DNA of 64,000 nt from Fundicoccus sp052116145 (GCF_052116145.1 NZ_JBQKLQ010000001.1:434001-498000); one strand, 5' to 3'; shown: positions 14,732 to 23,695, counted from the stretch's first letter. The notes: generated by a model not told the origin, from the letters alone. Numbers and translations are program-made.

Positions 14732-16639
14732 TTAATCTATTTCAATCTCAGGTCTTTCATCGTGCCCCCATGAAAAGCGGAGTCGATTCGCTTGTTGACC
14801 TAAACCTTTGCCAATATCTGTATTAAGAACTTTTGCGCGTTTATCACGTTTCGCCACTATTTCTTGAGTTGGGAGAATATCGCGGTAGTTCGCAATCGCA
14901 TCTTCTTTAGTCGTGAAAGGTTGGTGAGCGACCAGATAAACTTCGTGGGAATTATCGACTAAGGTATAGCCAGCAATTCCAGTTTCTTTCTGGTAGGGTT
15001 TGGCTAAACCTCCATCAATTACAAGCATTTTACCACTGGCTTTGATTGGTAATTCCCCTTTAATTGTTTTAACTGGCGTGTGCCCATTAATAATGTAGCC
15101 GTCAGCAGTTAAGCCAAACTCTTGCAGCAATTTAATACAGAAGGCTTCATCAGAACGTAACTTATAATAAGCGTTTTTAGCCTCATAATGTAACTCTTTA
15201 TCGCTAGAGAAATAGCGTTCAAAAGTTTTCATGGTTTTCTTGCCAAATAGATTGGATGCCTCACCACACCAAAGATACCAGACAAGATCAGTCGCATAAT
15301 CATCATAAACAGTCGGTTGATCGTATGCTTTATGAATCGCTTCAGTGAAATAATCCATTAGGGCGCGACCTTTATACTGTTGGCCTTCGAAAGTAGCTTC
15401 CAGAAATTCGCCTTCAGGCGTACAAGGGATACAACCGTGAAAGAGTAAATTCTCATTATAAGTTAAATACAAGGTGCCTTCACGGACTAGAAAGTCGATA
15501 TGTTGTTTTAAGTTTTCAGAACTTTGGAACTGATGCAGCAAGTCGCGTAAAACCAATTCTTCACCCAAGGTCAGTTCATAAGGATCTTCTTCATAAACTT
15601 TCTGAAAACATGTATTATCTAATGGGTAATCTTTGCCATTGACGGTCAGCGTTTGACGATCAGCAGACAATTTATCGAATAGTAAACGGCTTTCCATATT
15701 AAATTCAGGGCGACGTTTAATGATTTCGCCTTCAATTTTAAATTGCATGATCGAAATCGCTTGATGCATCCGGGTAATGTCGAGAGTTTCATCCTCAGTT
15801 AAATGTAACGTATCGCCTTTGGGACGAAAAGCCGGGTTATCCACGTAATAGCGTTCTCCGTATTTAGCCAGCCTTGATAAATCAATGCCGTATTTATCCA
15901 TTAACTCTGTATGACCGTAACGCAAAGTGATTCGCAACACATTACATAAACAAGCAATCGATCCACTATATGCACCAATCCAAATGACATCATGGTTACC
16001 TAATTGGATGTCTAAAGAAGGGACGTCCATTAACTTATCCATAATTTTATCAGGATCCGGCCCACGGTCGTAGATATCTCCCAAGACATGTAAGTGGTCC
16101 ACGACAAAACGTTGAATTAGATTAGCCAGCACAATCGCAAAATTATTCGCTAAATCAAGATCGACGATTGTTACGTAAATCGACTTATAATATTCTTCTT
16201 TATTATCCGTCTCGTCATATTGGTATAATAATTCTTCTAAAATATAGGCATATGCTTGAGGCAAAGCTTTACGTACTTTAGACCGTGTATACTTTGTTGA
16301 GACAAAGCGGGTAACTTGAACCAAATGGTCGAGTAATTGATACCACTCGGCATTGCTTTTTTCAACAGTGGCTAATAAATCTTCAGGGTAATATATGTAA
16401 AAACAAAGTTCCTTTTGTTCTGCTTCAGTCAGTTGATTATCAAATAATTCATTTACTTTTAAACTAATGACGCCTGAGCAGTTACGTAATATATGGTCAA
16501 AGGCTTCAAATTCACCGTGTAAATCACTGATGAAGTGTTCAGTAGCTTTCGGTAATTGTTGGATGGCTTCAAGGTTAATGATTTCGATTAAAGCATCCAT
16601 CCGCTGGTCCTGACTAGAAGTTGCTTGGGCTTGTGTCAT
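14732..16639 (-). CDS. fbp: fructose-1,6-bisphosphatase, class III
   Basis: A 635-aa gluconeogenic enzyme that hydrolyses fructose-1,6-bisphosphate to fructose-6-phosphate in the cytoplasm. The length fits the Firmicute class III (FBPase_2) family. Metallophosphatase motifs are visible: SDLHGE (38-43), LGDIYDRGPDPDKIMD (about 185-200), LGNHDVIWIG (about 214-223) and INGHTPVK plus VIDGG near residues 515-545. AAGGAG lies 10 nt before ATG 16637-16639. The gene is monocistronic between its own terminator and a divergent gene. A perfect 20-bp palindrome of LacI-family type sits 77 bp upstream of the start and probably mediates sugar-dependent control. Confidence 0.95.
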   Translation of the reverse strand: MTQAQATSSQDQRMDALIEIINLEAIQQLPKATEHFISDLHGEFEAFDHILRNCSGVISLKVNELFDNQLTEAEQKELCFYIYYPEDLLATVEKSNAEWYQLLDHLVQVTRFVSTKYTRSKVRKALPQAYAYILEELLYQYDETDNKEEYYKSIYVTIVDLDLANNFAIVLANLIQRFVVDHLHVLGDIYDRGPDPDKIMDKLMDVPSLDIQLGNHDVIWIGAYSGSIACLCNVLRITLRYGHTELMDKYGIDLSRLAKYGERYYVDNPAFRPKGDTLHLTEDETLDITRMHQAISIMQFKIEGEIIKRRPEFNMESRLLFDKLSADRQTLTVNGKDYPLDNTCFQKVYEEDPYELTLGEELVLRDLLHQFQSSENLKQHIDFLVREGTLYLTYNENLLFHGCIPCTPEGEFLEATFEGQQYKGRALMDYFTEAIHKAYDQPTVYDDYATDLVWYLWCGEASNLFGKKTMKTFERYFSSDKELHYEAKNAYYKLRSDEAFCIKLLQEFGLTADGYIINGHTPVKTIKGELPIKASGKMLVIDGGLAKPYQKETGIAGYTLVDNSHEVYLVAHQPFTTKEDAIANYRDILPTQEIVAKRDKRAKVLNTDIGKGLGQQANRLRFSWGHDERPEIEID

Positions 16640-16715
16640 TTTTAAAACGCTCCTTTATCTTCGCGATTAAATCTGTTTCTCATCATATTTTCATTATGAC
16701 AATCATACCATATAA

Positions 16716-16735
16716 AGATGTTACCGGTAACATCT
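16716..16735. promoter_or_regulatory. LacI/GalR-type palindromic operator between fbp and the divergent gene
   Basis: AGATGTTACCGGTAACATCT is a perfect 20-bp palindrome centred on CG, the hallmark of LacI/GalR-family operators, which include CcpA cre sites and maltose/glucan regulator boxes. It departs from the cre consensus at several positions, so a dedicated LacI-family regulator is more likely than CcpA. It is placed to affect fbp and possibly the gene at 16864. Confidence 0.7.
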
Positions 16736-16863
16736 CTTTCTTATAAAAACACTAAAAATTCCATATAGCACAATTTTTGAGTTTGGTTTTATTATAGTGC
16801 TTTATTTGTTATACTTATAAAGGATGTATTTTGTCCAAAATATGTTGAAAATGGGGTTTTAGC

Positions 16864-17307
16864 ATGTCACAATTTAAACAAGAGTTTGAAGCTTTATTGA
16901 ATGAAAAGAAATTACCATCTTCTTATAAAGAAATTGAGAATGGACATCATCTCTATCGTTTTCAATTTAGAGTAACAAAAGAGACCGCGTTAATCGTAGA
17001 AGTGATTATTCAGAATACTGATAAATCGTATAGTGATGCTCAAATTATTTACCGTCACATACACATGTTGCGCGATTATAATGCACGTGGCAAGGCATTA
17101 GAGGTTATTAATGATTTAAATGAAATGAAAACAGGTTATTATGGTTTATTCCTTGCGGGAGATGGAGAAGTTTTCTTGCGCTCATTACTGCGTATTGGCA
17201 CGGATCCAAGACCCCTATATGATACAATTGTCTTAGGTTCTGCGATTGCAAAAGGCTTACAGCCTCAATTAGTAGCAGAATTAGGTGAATCAGCAAAGAG
17301 AAATTAA
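16864..17307 (+). CDS. conserved hypothetical protein
   Basis: A 147-aa soluble protein starting MSQFKQEFEALLNEKKLPSS. Alternating beta strands and helices (YRFQFRVTKETALIVEVIIQ; YGLFLAGDGEVFLRSLLRIG) recall small YbjN/type III chaperone-like folds, but I cannot assign a family with confidence. The RBS is weak (GGGG 9 nt upstream of ATG 16864). It is followed after 42 bp by the yitT-like gene and may share its transcript. Confidence 0.6.
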   Translation: MSQFKQEFEALLNEKKLPSSYKEIENGHHLYRFQFRVTKETALIVEVIIQNTDKSYSDAQIIYRHIHMLRDYNARGKALEVINDLNEMKTGYYGLFLAGDGEVFLRSLLRIGTDPRPLYDTIVLGSAIAKGLQPQLVAELGESAKRN

Positions 17308-17349
17308 CCTCCAATCTAAGACTTAAATTGATATAGAGGAGAAGGTGTC

Positions 17350-18300
17350 GTGTTAAATCGGTTAATATCAGAAAAACCATGGGCGAATACAGTTCTACAA
17401 TTAGTAGTGGTCGTCTTCGCATCAATCAGTTATGGTTTTGCATTAAATGTTTTTTTAATTCCAGGGAATATCTATAGTAGTGGTGTGACTGGAATCGCAC
17501 AATTAATTAGCTATTATACAAATAAGACTGCTTTTGCGACTCTTTTGACCACTGGTAACTTAAACTTTCTTCTAAATATACCATTGATTATCTTAAGTTA
17601 TTATCGTTTAGGAAGAACGTTTACAATCATGTCACTATTAGTCGTTGTAGGGACAACAATTTCCGCAAATACTCTGCCAATTGCTGGTATATCTGAGAAT
17701 CCGTTATTAAATGCGATAATGGGTGGCGTGATTTCTGGACTCGGTGGGGGCTTAACTATTAAGGTCGGTATGTCTTCAGGAGGTATGGATATTGTTTCTG
17801 TACTTATTTCAAGAATGACCGGAATGAATGTCGGCTCCTTATCTTTCATTATTAATCTCTTTGTCATGGGAGCAGCGGGGCTTTTATTTGGTTGGGAGTT
17901 TGCCCTATATACGTTAATTTCGATTTATGTGGGTTCACGTGTCGTCGATACGATTCATACAAACGAACAGGTATTGACTGCCTTTATCGTGACGAACCGA
18001 ACCGACGAAGTGATTGCTTCCATCTTTAAGCGCATTGTGCGTGGGGCAACAATCTTAGAAGGCCAAGGTGGTTATTCTAAAGATAAGCGTGATGTCGTAA
18101 TGGTTGTTGTTAACCGTTATGAAATTCATGATTTACAAATAGCGGTGACTGAAGCAGATCCAAGTGCCTTCATCAATATGATTCAGTCGACAAAAGTTTC
18201 AGGTCGTTTTTTATCTCGCGATCAACAAAAGTCTTTGCGTAAAGAAGTTGCATTGATTGACCATGAAGCCGAAAAAACAGAAGTGATTGAGACAGTATAA
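17350..18300 (+). CDS. YitT-family membrane protein
   Basis: A 316-aa integral membrane protein of the YitT/DUF161 family with a C-terminal DUF2179 cytoplasmic domain. About five or six hydrophobic helices cover residues 15-200 (ISYGFALNVFLIPGNIYSSG is the characteristic first loop; GLGGGLTIKVGMSSGGMDIV the conserved Gly-rich one). The soluble domain at about 210-300 includes RGATILEGQGGYSKDKRDVV. The transported substrate is unknown for the family. The start is GTG 17350 with GGAGAAGG 8 nt upstream. It converges on the HAD phosphatase across a shared terminator. Confidence 0.85.
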   Translation: MLNRLISEKPWANTVLQLVVVVFASISYGFALNVFLIPGNIYSSGVTGIAQLISYYTNKTAFATLLTTGNLNFLLNIPLIILSYYRLGRTFTIMSLLVVVGTTISANTLPIAGISENPLLNAIMGGVISGLGGGLTIKVGMSSGGMDIVSVLISRMTGMNVGSLSFIINLFVMGAAGLLFGWEFALYTLISIYVGSRVVDTIHTNEQVLTAFIVTNRTDEVIASIFKRIVRGATILEGQGGYSKDKRDVVMVVVNRYEIHDLQIAVTEADPSAFINMIQSTKVSGRFLSRDQQKSLRKEVALIDHEAEKTEVIETV

Positions 18301-18302
18301 AT

Positions 18303-18354
18303 AAAAAAGAATAGGTCTGACTGTGGAGCATGCTCTACAGTCAGACCTATTTTG
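18303..18354. terminator. bidirectional terminator between yitT-like and HAD genes
   Basis: A 15-bp stem of AATAGGTCTGACTGT (18310-18324) with ACAGTCAGACCTATT (18337-18351). The T run is strong on the minus side and weaker on the plus side. Confidence 0.85.
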
Positions 18355-18362
18355 AACGGTGA

Positions 18363-19202
18363 TTACTTTTCGACGATTGCTTCAACAGGAATGTCTAATG
18401 AAAATCGTTCAATCAAGTGACGGGCTAAGCCGTCCTCATCATTAGTATATTCTGTTTCTTCGTTCGATACTGCTTTGACAGTTGAACGACCATTTTTCAT
18501 TGCGACACCCACTCCAGCAAATTGCAACATTTCTAAGTCGTTTTCCTCATCGCCGAAAGCGATGATTTTTGCTTGAGGAATTCGGTAAAACTCTGCAATT
18601 CGTTGGACACCAATTGCTTTGTTAATGCCTTTATGAACCACTTCCAATACAGGAAGTTCGCCTCCCCATGTACGCACAGACACGTAATCGCCATAGGCTT
18701 GATTAATATTCTGTTCGATGGTCTTTTGCTTTTCTTCAGCTGAAAATATAGTCAAAGCTGTCGGGTTAAAAGTCAATGATTCGCGTGATAGTTTATCGAC
18801 GTTTGCTAAATCAACCGGATAGTAGGGACTATCTGGTAATTGAAGTGAAGTTGTATATAATCTGTCGCGACCTTCAGCCATCAATAATTCAATTTCCAAC
18901 TTCTCTTGATTGGCAAACAGTTCAAATGCAATCTCACGATCCAAGTCTTGATGATAGTATGGCAGCCAGTTGGGCTGTCCAGGGAAATGACAGAGGGCGC
19001 CATTAAAGTTGACCATCGGAGCCTGAATATTCAGTTGGCGGTATAAATCGGAACTATTACGAAAAGGTCGTCCAGTCACAATCGAAATTAGATGTCCTTG
19101 CTCGCTTAACAGTCGTAATGTTCGAATCGTTAAGCGACTTAATTGTGATTTATCATTTAGTGTGGTGCCATCTAAATCGATAGCGATGAGTTGTTGCTGC
19201 AT
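18363..19202 (-). CDS. Cof-type HAD phosphatase
   Basis: A 279-aa haloacid dehalogenase-like sugar-phosphate/phospholipid phosphatase of the Cof (IIB) class. Motif I is IAIDLDGTTLND (Asp 9 and Asp 11), motif II is SIVTGRPF (T at about 48), and motif IV is IIAFGDEENDLEML (about 212-225). The cap domain lies between. I start at ATG 19200-19202, preceded by AAAGGAG at 8 nt; the frame extends 20 codons upstream without an RBS. Substrate specificity cannot be read from sequence. Confidence 0.9.
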   Translation of the reverse strand: MQQQLIAIDLDGTTLNDKSQLSRLTIRTLRLLSEQGHLISIVTGRPFRNSSDLYRQLNIQAPMVNFNGALCHFPGQPNWLPYYHQDLDREIAFELFANQEKLEIELLMAEGRDRLYTTSLQLPDSPYYPVDLANVDKLSRESLTFNPTALTIFSAEEKQKTIEQNINQAYGDYVSVRTWGGELPVLEVVHKGINKAIGVQRIAEFYRIPQAKIIAFGDEENDLEMLQFAGVGVAMKNGRSTVKAVSNEETEYTNDEDGLARHLIERFSLDIPVEAIVEK

Positions 19203-19333
19203 AATCAATCTCCTTTTGTTATATTCTTTACGATTATAACAGAATCTTAGGTTTCGAACCAATTTATCCCTCTATCCCTATGCCTTCTTTTGTGATAAAG
19301 TAAACAGGAGACTATTTTGAGAGGAGTATTCTG

Positions 19334-19699
19334 ATGACTGATTTACCAGAGAGCACACCAGAATCAAGTGATGATTTTAATCTGAGTGCTGAGCAAGAGA
19401 TGAAACAACGGATTATTGAACAACTGGAATTAGTGATTGATCCAGAATTAGGAATAGATATTGTCAACTTAGGTTTAGTTTATGATGTGGAATATCGTGA
19501 AAATAATGTAGCTTATGTCTTGATGACACTGACAACACCGGCTTGTCCATTGGCAGATGTGATTTTTGATGAAGTTGATCGTACTGTAAAGGCATTGGCC
19601 GAAGTGGACGAGGTTAAGTTAGAATTATCATTTTATCCACCTTGGCAACCAGACCGTATGAGTCGATATGCAAGAATAGCGCTTGGCTTTTCTGGTTAG
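19334..19699 (+). CDS. MIP18/SufT-like iron-sulfur assembly protein
   Basis: A 121-aa DUF59 (MIP18) family protein, linked to Fe-S cluster maturation in SufT and PaaD relatives. The core domain runs from about residue 22: VIDPELGIDIVNLGLVYDVE, then MTLTTPACPLADVI with the conserved Cys in TPACPL, and FYPPWQPDRM at the C-terminus. The first 20 residues are an acidic extension. GAGAGGAG lies 8 nt upstream of ATG 19334. It is monocistronic, followed by a terminator. Confidence 0.9.
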   Translation: MTDLPESTPESSDDFNLSAEQEMKQRIIEQLELVIDPELGIDIVNLGLVYDVEYRENNVAYVLMTLTTPACPLADVIFDEVDRTVKALAEVDEVKLELSFYPPWQPDRMSRYARIALGFSG

Positions 19700-19725
19700 A
19701 TAAACTAATAATATGTTTGATTTTA

Positions 19726-19764
19726 AAGAAACAGGCTACTGATTGTCAGTGGCCTGTTTCTTAA
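19726..19764 (+). terminator. intrinsic terminator of the sufT-like gene
   Basis: AAGAAACAGGC (19726-19736) pairs with GCCTGTTTCTT (19752-19762). The loop contains an inner CTGA/TCAG pair. Confidence 0.75.
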
Positions 19765-19851
19765 TATTTTCTAAAGATTGGTCTGACAAAAACATATTTG
19801 ACATTAATTTACGTATTTAATAGTAGTAAGTTAATATGGGAGGTTAAATTA

Positions 19852-20853
19852 ATGTGTGTGAAGATGTCGCAACAACATATGTGGTTGTCAGAACTCAATA
19901 ATAGAGAGGCTTTGTTAGAGCAAGAGGCAAAAGACTATTATTGGAAAGAATGTGGACATGAAGGGGAAGTGAAGTTTTCACAAATTTCCCAAAGAGAGTC
20001 AGCGGCTAGTTGGGAGTGGGTGTTTGATTTACGTCTGCAAACAAAAGCGGGTGAGATTCAACTGGATGCTGTATTAATTTGTGAAGTTGGTTGGATTTGT
20101 TTTGAAGTTAAGAATTATCGAGCAGCCTATCAATTTTCGGACAAGAAGCTAACTGTTAATGGAATTGTACAATTTCATGATGTCTTTAAGCAAGTTGAAC
20201 GAAGCAGGAGTATTTTTGAGCAAGTGGCAAGACAATGTTCAGCTTTAAGAGAATTGCAGTACTATGTTGTGTCTATTAATGAGGAAGATACAGTTAACAT
20301 TGAGGAAGGCGTCTCAGACATTCCCTATCTAAAAAATGCCAAGCTCCTGCAATTTTATCGTGACTTACGGTTTGAATGTGAAAGACTCGCTAATCTTCAA
20401 GCTGTTTTTAATCGTGATTTTAGAGATGAAGCCATGAAATTACGGGCAATGCATAAAATTGATAACCGTCGGTATTCCCTATCGGAAGAGCGATTTATAA
20501 ACTTAAAGAAAGGACTTTACTGTGAGCGTTGTCGAGAGTTTAATTTAGAAGTGACACGTTATTATATCATTTGTAAGGAGTGTGGTTTTTGTGAAGGGAA
20601 GGAGAAAGCAACATTGCGACTAATATGTGCGCTAGGGATTCTGTTGCCTTATGAGGGGCTGAATCCGTATAAGGCCTGGCAACTGTCTGGAGGTATGTTA
20701 AACGTCTATTCAATAATAAAAGTAATGAATAAACACTTCATCCGTAATTCAACAAAACATTCATACAAAAACAATAATTTATCTTTTAAGGATCAATTCA
20801 GTCACAATATTTTTCACTACAAAGATAAAGATTCACCGCATAAAATACGATGA
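19852..20853 (+). CDS. NERD-domain protein with zinc ribbon
   Basis: A 333-aa protein. Residues about 30-130 form a nuclease-related (NERD) domain with the PD-(D/E)xK-like signature: D72 in QLDAVLI, and E85-V-K87 in ICFEVKNY. Residues about 223-250 carry two Cys knuckles (CERC ... CKECGFC) likely to bind zinc. The C-terminal 60 residues are rich in Lys, Asn and His. The RBS GGGAGG is 8 nt before ATG 19852. NERD proteins are presumed DNA-processing or defence-related, but the activity of this one is unknown. Four GC-rich tandem repeats follow. Confidence 0.8.
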   Translation: MCVKMSQQHMWLSELNNREALLEQEAKDYYWKECGHEGEVKFSQISQRESAASWEWVFDLRLQTKAGEIQLDAVLICEVGWICFEVKNYRAAYQFSDKKLTVNGIVQFHDVFKQVERSRSIFEQVARQCSALRELQYYVVSINEEDTVNIEEGVSDIPYLKNAKLLQFYRDLRFECERLANLQAVFNRDFRDEAMKLRAMHKIDNRRYSLSEERFINLKKGLYCERCREFNLEVTRYYIICKECGFCEGKEKATLRLICALGILLPYEGLNPYKAWQLSGGMLNVYSIIKVMNKHFIRNSTKHSYKNNNLSFKDQFSHNIFHYKDKDSPHKIR

Positions 20854-20857
20854 CTCA

Positions 20858-20981
20858 ATATTTGCCCTTGGCCGTGACGGCGAATACCATATTTGCCCCT
20901 GGCCGTGACGGCGAGTAGCATTTTTGCCCCTGGCCGTAACGGCGAATACCAATTTTGCCCCTGGCCGTGACGGCGAGTTCA
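20858..20981. repeat. four tandem 31-bp GC-rich repeats
   Basis: Four head-to-tail units of exactly 31 bp start at 20858, 20889, 20920 and 20951. Each has the core TTTGCCCCTGGCCGTGACGG followed by CGA. Differences are few and lie mainly at unit edges: units 1 and 3 end GAATACC, units 2 and 4 GAGTAGC/GAGTTCA. The core includes the near-palindrome GCCGTgACGGC. There are no spacers, so it is not a CRISPR array. The repeats are much more GC-rich than the flanks and lie between convergent genes. Confidence 0.9.
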
Positions 20982-21052
20982 GCTTTTGTAGCTTCAACCC
21001 GATTCACACGCGAAAAAAACTATCAACCAAAAACCATCAAACCAAAAAGCAG

Positions 21053-21079
21053 AAAAAGCCAAGTGCTAAGACTTGGCTT
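21053..21079 (-). terminator. intrinsic terminator of recQ
   Basis: On the minus strand AAGCCAAGT pairs with ACTTGGCTT across CTTAGC (21056-21079) and is followed by a T run. It overlaps the last codons of recQ. Confidence 0.75.
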
Positions 21080-22841
21080 CGTATTTTTTAATTAAATCTG
21101 TGAAAACTTTCCAATAATTATCAGCCTTAACAGAACCGACGCCATCAACTTCTAAGAAGGCTTGATAAGTCGTGGGTTTTTTATTTGCCATATCCACTAA
21201 ACTTTTGTTATTGAAGATGATATAAGAAGGCATACCTGCTTCGCTTGCAAGGTCATTGCGTAAAACACGTAGTGCTTCATATAAATCAGGATCTTCTGCT
21301 GAGATAGTGACAAAAACATTACGTCTCGAACTGTTGCGTGCAGAATCAACTTGTTCTTTCATCATCAACTGTTCGTCGCCTTTTAACAAAGCTTGTGCTC
21401 GACTAGTGAGCTCAAGCCCTTTATGTTGGTTTAAATTTAAGTAATGATTGGCCAGCAGAAGGGAAATAACATTTTTTACGAAAGACTCTGATTTATGTTT
21501 GAGAAGACCATAAGTGGATAATTCATCAAAATCCCAATCTAGTAATTTCTTTTCCTTACTCCCTCGCAAGACATTCGTAATCATTGTCATACCGAAACTA
21601 TGTTTCATACGTACGATACAAGACAATACCATTTGGGCTTCTCTAGTGACTTCGACCGTAGTAAATTCACTTAAGCAACTAGAGCAGTTCAAACAATCGA
21701 CTTGCCTATTCTCCCCGAAATAATTCAAAATAAAGCGGCGTAAGCAAGAGGTATGGTTAGCGTATTGAATCATCGTATCTAAACGTGAAATACTTGTAGG
21801 GTCCTGACTGTTTTCAATTAAAAACTTACTTGAAACAATATCTTGCTTTCCAAATAATAGAATTGCTTCAGATTCTAAACCATCACGTCCAGCACGTCCG
21901 GCTTCTTGATAGTAGCCCTCTAAATCAGTTGGCATATTATAATGAATCACCTTTCGCACGTCAGTCTTATCGATTCCCATCCCAAAAGCATTGGTTGCGA
22001 TCATAATTTTCGCACGATCGTAAATGAAATCATCTTGAGCATTTGCACGCACTTGTGCTGATAAACCAGCATGATATTTGGCGACCGAATGGCCACTTTT
22101 CAATAAATGCTCGTGAATTTGATCGACATTTTTACGAGTTTGAGCATAGATAATCGTGGAATCTTCTGCATCTTTCAAATAATCTTTTAACTCTTGCATT
22201 TTATTTGAAGGCTCTTTAACTGTAAACTTAATGTTAGGCCGATCAAAAGAATTGATGAATACGTTTGGTTCAGTTAATTGTAACTGTTCAATTATATCGC
22301 CTCTCACCAATTCGGTAGCTGTAGCCGTAAAAGCTGCTATGGTAGGACGATGAGGCAATGCGTCTATGAAAGAGCTGATTTGGCGATAGCTTTGACGGAA
22401 ATCATGCCCCCATTGAGACACGCAGTGTGCTTCGTCAACAGCGATCATCGATATTGGTAATCTAGAAATTTCATTAACAAAAAATTGGTTTTCTAAACGT
22501 TCAGGCGCGATATATAACAGTTTCACCCCCCCTTGACGCAAGCGGTAACGAATTTCAGAATATTCTTGTTGAGTTAGAGAAGAATTAATGAAATCAGCTG
22601 AAATACCATGTTGTTTCAAAGAATCAATTTGATCATGCATTAAGGAGATCAAAGGGGAGATTACAATTGTTAAACCAGCTTTCAATATAGCAGGTAATTG
22701 ATAACAAACGGATTTTCCTCCACCAGTCGGTAAGACGCCAAGAACATCTTGATCTTGCATCAAAGCAGAAATGATATCCTCTTGTCCCGGTCTAAAAGTC
22801 GAATAACCGAAGTTTCTTTCTAATGCTACTGTTAAAGTCAA
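21066..22841 (-). CDS. recQ: ATP-dependent DNA helicase RecQ
   Basis: A 3'-5' helicase in recombination and repair, 591 aa from TTG 22839-22841. Motif I is LPTGGGKSVCYQLPA, the DEAH box reads AVDEAHCVSQWGHDFR, and motif VI is YYQEAGRAGRDG. The zinc-binding part shows CLNCSSC (near 370-376). A C-terminal HRDC domain (about 515-590) is present. The frame extends to ATG 22854-22856, but GGGAGG lies inside that extension, 6-7 nt before TTG, so TTG is the likely start. Length fits the short Firmicute RecQ class. Confidence 0.95.
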   Translation of the reverse strand: MTLTVALERNFGYSTFRPGQEDIISALMQDQDVLGVLPTGGGKSVCYQLPAILKAGLTIVISPLISLMHDQIDSLKQHGISADFINSSLTQQEYSEIRYRLRQGGVKLLYIAPERLENQFFVNEISRLPISMIAVDEAHCVSQWGHDFRQSYRQISSFIDALPHRPTIAAFTATATELVRGDIIEQLQLTEPNVFINSFDRPNIKFTVKEPSNKMQELKDYLKDAEDSTIIYAQTRKNVDQIHEHLLKSGHSVAKYHAGLSAQVRANAQDDFIYDRAKIMIATNAFGMGIDKTDVRKVIHYNMPTDLEGYYQEAGRAGRDGLESEAILLFGKQDIVSSKFLIENSQDPTSISRLDTMIQYANHTSCLRRFILNYFGENRQVDCLNCSSCLSEFTTVEVTREAQMVLSCIVRMKHSFGMTMITNVLRGSKEKKLLDWDFDELSTYGLLKHKSESFVKNVISLLLANHYLNLNQHKGLELTSRAQALLKGDEQLMMKEQVDSARNSSRRNVFVTISAEDPDLYEALRVLRNDLASEAGMPSYIIFNNKSLVDMANKKPTTYQAFLEVDGVGSVKADNYWKVFTDLIKKYEAKS

Positions 22842-22856
22842 AATACTACCTCCCAT

Positions 22857-23209
22857 ATTATCCGTTTTATTTTAACAGAATACGAATAAAAACACGAATT
22901 TTCTAAAAAACATTTTAGTTAATAATCAATTAATAAATCTTTGTTATAGTTCCTTTAACCTCATAGTAGCGCATACTAACCACCACATAATTTAGTATGA
23001 TTCACAACCTCTTTTTAGTCTACTAGTTAATGAATTCAGTCCATTATTTGCTGCTATGACCGGTAAAACCACCAAGCCCTGAAACTTTCAGCCCAAAGAC
23101 AGCGCTTGGTGTTTTTTTCTGTTCATATTTGAAAGCCTATACAAAAAGATTGCAGGAGACAACAATATGTGGTTAGATTGAAGTAACAAAGTCAATGAAG
23201 AGGTGTAGA
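22857..23209. other. intergenic region between recQ and mgsA
   Basis: A 353-bp A,T-rich region. It contains no ORF, but carries a strong terminator hairpin, CACCAAGC (23070-23077) with GCTTGGTG (23104-23111) and seven T. No plus-strand gene is seen upstream of that terminator, so a short untranslated transcript ending there is possible. No convincing promoter could be placed. Confidence 0.5.
23070..23119 (+). terminator. orphan intrinsic terminator
   Basis: An 8-bp stem CACCAAGC/GCTTGGTG with a 26-nt loop holding a CTGAAA/TTTCAG hairpin (around 23079-23092), followed by seven T. There is no gene on this strand upstream. Confidence 0.75.
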
Positions 23210-23632
23210 ATGAATATTGCTTTAATTGCACATGATAAAAAGAAAGACGATATAGTTAATTTAGCGATTGCATACCGTGAAGTACTAGCAGAACATACCT
23301 TGTTTGCGACAGGAACCACTGGTCAAAGAATCATCGAGGCGACTGACTTAAAAGTTCACCGTTTTAAATCAGGACCATTAGGCGGGGACCAACAGATAGG
23401 TGCTTATATTTCTGACAATAAAATTGATTTGGTTTGTTTTATCCGAGATCCATTAACGCCGCAAGCACATGAACCAGATATATCTGCTTTATTGCGACTG
23501 TCGGATGTCTATGAAATTCCATTGGCCACAAATGTTAGTACAGCAGAAGCCCTGTTGCGCGCATTAGACGCAGGTTTTCTAGATTGGCGTAAAGTTGCTA
23601 AAACTAAAGAACGAGACCATCTCAATTTTTAA
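23210..23632 (+). CDS. mgsA: methylglyoxal synthase
   Basis: A 140-aa enzyme that converts dihydroxyacetone phosphate to methylglyoxal and phosphate, a bypass relieving sugar-phosphate stress. Recognisable motifs are ALIAHDKKKDDIVNLA (N-terminus), FATGTTGQRIIEAT, SGPLGGDQQIGAYI (phosphate binding) and FIRDPLTPQAHEPDI with the catalytic Asp. ATG 23210 has GAGGTG upstream. Functional links are to the glycerol/DHA block later in the window, which feeds DHAP. Confidence 0.95.
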   Translation: MNIALIAHDKKKDDIVNLAIAYREVLAEHTLFATGTTGQRIIEATDLKVHRFKSGPLGGDQQIGAYISDNKIDLVCFIRDPLTPQAHEPDISALLRLSDVYEIPLATNVSTAEALLRALDAGFLDWRKVAKTKERDHLNF

Positions 23633-23637
23633 AACGA

Positions 23638-23675
23638 AGACCTTATTTCCCCAGGAAGTAAGGTCTCATTTTTTC
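23638..23675 (+). terminator. intrinsic terminator of mgsA
   Basis: AGACCTTA (23638-23645) pairs with TAAGGTCT (23659-23666), followed by CATTTTTT. Confidence 0.8.
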
Positions 23676-23695
23676 AAAAAAGGACTAAAATATGC

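Noticed and set aside
16716..16735. Canonical CcpA cre site at fbp.
   Set aside because: Several fixed cre positions do not match; the perfect palindrome suits another LacI-family protein better.
20858..20981. CRISPR array.
   Set aside because: The four units are contiguous 31-bp tandem repeats with no variable spacers, and no cas genes are near.
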